In this document: positions 61,783 to 64,000 of the stretch, in pieces
Numbering within the stretch: the stretch's first letter is position 1
Layout: each line of letters starts with the position of its first letter
Assembly: GCA_905214875.1 (NCBI GenBank)
Contig: CAJMNR010000012.1
Location: 1 to 64,000 of the forward strand
DNA: 64,000 nucleotides
DNA from: an uncultured bacterium
GTDB taxonomy: Bacteria; Bacillota; Clostridia; Lachnospirales; Lachnospiraceae
Direction of reading: 5' to 3'
Program-made: the position numbers and the translations under genes
Notes under the pieces: model-generated
What the model was told of the DNA's origin: nothing
The model's database searches: none
Seen by the model: the letters and a program-made list of their open reading frames with translations, nothing else

Positions 61783-63150
61783 TTACTGAGTTACCGCTTC
61801 TGTAATTCCCTCACTGAACGTTGGGTGCGGACGAATCACAGAACGCATTTCGGCTAAAGTCATACTGCCTGTTATGGCTGTACCAAATTCACTGATCATA
61901 TCCGTAGCTCTTGCACACATCATCTGTGCCCCAAGGATTTTCCCTGTTTCTTCCTCTGCAACTACCTTGATAAATCCTCTTTCCTGATTTGATAAAACAG
62001 ACTTTCCGTTTGCAGACATCGCATATTTATGACTGGTAACTGCTATTCCCGCTGCTTCTGCTTCCGCTTTGGAAAGCCCTACCGTTGCGATTTCTGGATT
62101 GGTATAAACACACCCCGGAATTGCCCCCATATTAATTAGTGGCTTCTCGTTCATCATATGTGCTACGGCATTGATTCCTTCGGCAGATGCTACATGCGCC
62201 AGTTGGATTCCTCCTATGACGTCTCCTATGGCATAAATATTCGGATAATTGGTCTGATAGTTTTCATTTACGAGGATTCTGCCCCGCTCCATATCAATCT
62301 CCATGCCTGTTCCAAGAAGCCCTTCTGTATTCGCACGTCTTCCCACTGCCACTAGAATTCCGTCTGTTTCGACTTCCTGCAAAGCCTCTTTCTCTGTATA
62401 ACGACAGATCAAAGTTTTCTCTGTCCCTTCTACGATTTCTTCTACCTTTGCTTTCGTATGAATGTCTACATTACGTTTCTTTAAAATCATTTTCAGATTT
62501 TGAGCAATTTCCTTATCCATATTGGCAAGAACGCGGTCTAGTGCCTCAATCACCGTTACCTTACATCCCAAGGCACTATAAATAGAAGCAAATTCCATTC
62601 CTATGACACCGCCTCCAATAATCACGAGACGTGGATAGACTTCCTTCTTATTTAAAAGCGTATCACTGTTCACTACATTTGGAAGCCCTGCTCCAGGGAT
62701 TGGTGGCATGGCAGGAACAGAACCTGTGGCAATCAATATTTTTTCTGCCGTTATACTCTGGTTTTCTTCTCCCAGCACCGTTACTTCATGGGGAGACGTA
62801 ATCCTTCCGATTCCTTCATACACCGTAATTTTATTTTTTTTCATCAGCATGGCAATGCCTGCTCTTAGCTGATTTAAAACTTCCTCTTTTCTTGTCTGGA
62901 TTTCCTCCATATTATAGGAAGCTTCTCCTACATGGATACCAAGATGTTCACATGCCTTTAGCTCTGCAAAAAGCTCTGTGGAATGCATGATTGTTTTCGT
63001 CGGAATACAGCCGCGGTTTAAACAGGTGCCTCCAAGCTCCCTGCTTTCCACCAGCGCTGTCTTCATTCCTTTTTTGGCACTTTCTATCGCTGCCACATAG
63101 CCACCTGGTCCGGCGCCAATAACAACTAAATCAAAAGTATTTTCCATCAT
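61783..63150 (-). CDS. lpdA: Dihydrolipoyl dehydrogenase
   Basis: A 455-residue FAD/NAD disulfide oxidoreductase, E3/L-protein of the glycine cleavage system. FAD motif VIGAGPGGYVAA (9-20), redox cysteines C43 and C48 in GGTCLNRGCIPTK, NAD motif IGGGVIGMEFASI and the C-terminal HPTFSE with its catalytic histidine are present. It lies 18 bases downstream of gcvPB. The start follows AAAGGAGGGC. No lipoyl domain is fused at the N-terminus. Confidence 0.93.
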   Translation of the reverse strand: MMENTFDLVVIGAGPGGYVAAIESAKKGMKTALVESRELGGTCLNRGCIPTKTIMHSTELFAELKACEHLGIHVGEASYNMEEIQTRKEEVLNQLRAGIAMLMKKNKITVYEGIGRITSPHEVTVLGEENQSITAEKILIATGSVPAMPPIPGAGLPNVVNSDTLLNKKEVYPRLVIIGGGVIGMEFASIYSALGCKVTVIEALDRVLANMDKEIAQNLKMILKKRNVDIHTKAKVEEIVEGTEKTLICRYTEKEALQEVETDGILVAVGRRANTEGLLGTGMEIDMERGRILVNENYQTNYPNIYAIGDVIGGIQLAHVASAEGINAVAHMMNEKPLINMGAIPGCVYTNPEIATVGLSKAEAEAAGIAVTSHKYAMSANGKSVLSNQERGFIKVVAEEETGKILGAQMMCARATDMISEFGTAITGSMTLAEMRSVIRPHPTFSEGITEAVTQ

Positions 63151-63168
63151 TCCTGCCCTCCTTTCTAA

Positions 63169-64000
63169 CTAAAACTCATACCGCAGTACCGGCTGCCTTG
63201 CTGCAAGTACCTCGTCCGGTCTTGTGATATAGGTTGCTAGCGGAGTCTCATGCATTGATCCCGGATCAGCTTTTGCTTTCTCATAAACTTTCCGGAAGAC
63301 TTGAATCACCTCATCTAACGTTTCTTTGCTCTCTGTTTCCGTTGGCTCAATCATCAGAGCTTCATGTACAATCAATGGGAAATACATAGTTGGCGGATGG
63401 ATTCCATAATCTAAAAGTGATTTTGCAATATCCATAGCCGAAACATTGATTTCATGTTTCATCTTCTCTAATGTCATAACAAACTCATGCATACAGGTTC
63501 CTGAATATGCCATCGGATAAATATCCTTTAATTTTTCCATCATATAATTTGCATTAAGTACTGCATTTTTGGATGCTGCAGGAATTCCTTCTTTTCCTAA
63601 GGTAAGCACATAGGTCAGTGCTTTTACTACTACAAGGAAATTTCCATAGAACTCTTTTACGCTACCAATAGAGTGTTCTGGCACCATAAACGTCAATTTA
63701 TCGTTTCCGATCACCTGCTTGCCTGGCAGAAATTCTTGTAAAAATGCTTTGCATCCCACCGGACCGCTTCCTGGACCGCCACCGCCGTGCGGAGTGGAAA
63801 AGGTCTTATGCAGATTGATATGTACCACGTCAAATCCCATATCTCCAGGTCTTACAACCCCCATGACTGCATTTAAGTTTGCACCGTCATAGTAAGCAAG
63901 ACCGCCTGCCTCATGGATAATGGATGTAATCTCTAATATATTTTTATCAAATAAACCTACCGTGTTAGGATTTGTTAACATCAGACCTGCGGTATCTTCT
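63169..64000 (-). CDS. gcvPB: Glycine dehydrogenase subunit 2 (C-terminal part)
   Basis: The reading frame is open to the last base of the window, so the 5' part lies outside. The visible 277 residues begin EDTAGLMLTNPNTVGLFDKN and contain the PLP lysine segment HINLHKTFSTPHGGGGPGSG, as in the P-protein beta subunit that decarboxylates glycine. The C-terminus (ATYITRPDEVLAARQPVLRY) is complete. The preceding genes gcvPA, gcvH and gcvT are expected just beyond 64000. Confidence 0.93.
   Translation of the reverse strand, partial: EDTAGLMLTNPNTVGLFDKNILEITSIIHEAGGLAYYDGANLNAVMGVVRPGDMGFDVVHINLHKTFSTPHGGGGPGSGPVGCKAFLQEFLPGKQVIGNDKLTFMVPEHSIGSVKEFYGNFLVVVKALTYVLTLGKEGIPAASKNAVLNANYMMEKLKDIYPMAYSGTCMHEFVMTLEKMKHEINVSAMDIAKSLLDYGIHPPTMYFPLIVHEALMIEPTETESKETLDEVIQVFRKVYEKAKADPGSMHETPLATYITRPDEVLAARQPVLRYEF

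Noticed and set aside
1..64000. Prophage, integrative element or insertion sequence
   Set aside because: No integrase, transposase, terminase, capsid or relaxase reading frame was seen, and no tRNA attachment site is present.

Overview
The window reads as chromosome of a low-GC, spore-forming, motile anaerobe of the Clostridia, most likely Lachnospiraceae. Supporting this are a SpoVB-type flippase, ATP-dependent PEP carboxykinase, an iron-sulfur single-chain L-serine dehydratase, a T-box-controlled ilvBN pair, three methyl-accepting chemotaxis proteins, a glycine-cleavage cluster and AGGAGG-type ribosome binding sites. Most genes lie on the minus strand. I saw no rRNA, tRNA, CRISPR array, transposase, integrase or prophage gene.

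Layout. 1-8.4 kb: 5' end of a YNQQG-repeat protein, rqcH (ribosome rescue), a PHP phosphatase, small genes, yfcE, then mnmA-iscU-iscS-Rrf2 (Fe-S assembly and tRNA thiolation) behind three 15-bp direct repeats. 8.6-20.6 kb: SpoVB-like flippase, GntR/membrane-protein pair, T-box-ilvB-ilvN, a diguanylate cyclase, a K+ channel, an MFS transporter, queG and a PadR/DUF2812 pair. 20.7-24.7 kb: a structured repeat, then a DUF4956-VTC pair divergent from a beta-helix-like lipoprotein. 24.7-38.6 kb: DUF1846 protein, a soluble chemoreceptor, a small-ORF locus with an attenuator-like leader, amidohydrolase, GH27 glycosidase, a metalloprotease, secreted proteins and one surface-protein relic, MATE, a DUF134-NifX fusion, a DEDDh exonuclease and an RluA enzyme. 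38.7-49.3 kb: serine dehydratase, membrane Mrr nuclease, a zinc cluster (Fur-type regulator, L33 relic, ZnuA-like lipoprotein, small CPxC membrane protein), MarR-TauE, an unknown protein, a chemoreceptor and pckA. 49.3-55.9 kb: a complete JetABCD (Wadjet) plasmid-defence operon. 56.1-64 kb: a chemoreceptor/binding-protein pair, then gcvPB-lpdA-(decayed sdaAB-sdaAA)-glyA.

Functional links. iscS, iscU and mnmA would supply sulfur for 2-thiouridine under control of the Rrf2 protein. The glycine cluster interconverts glycine and serine, but its own two-subunit serine dehydratase is broken, while an intact single-chain enzyme sits 21 kb away. The zinc cluster combines uptake, regulation and a ribosomal-protein relic.

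The least explained structure is a 250-285-bp element present twice (4783-5031 and 20760-21044), with a deletion relic near 45086. Each full copy lies inside an intrinsic terminator whose hairpin has been duplicated on both sides. The cores share loop sequences while two stems change in a compensating way. It looks like a small non-coding, possibly mobile, RNA/DNA element. Secondary items are a hidden two-ORF attenuator locus (27519-28149), a cysteine-rich insertion in IlvB, an L33 relic in the zinc cluster and a post-terminator 14-bp repeat.
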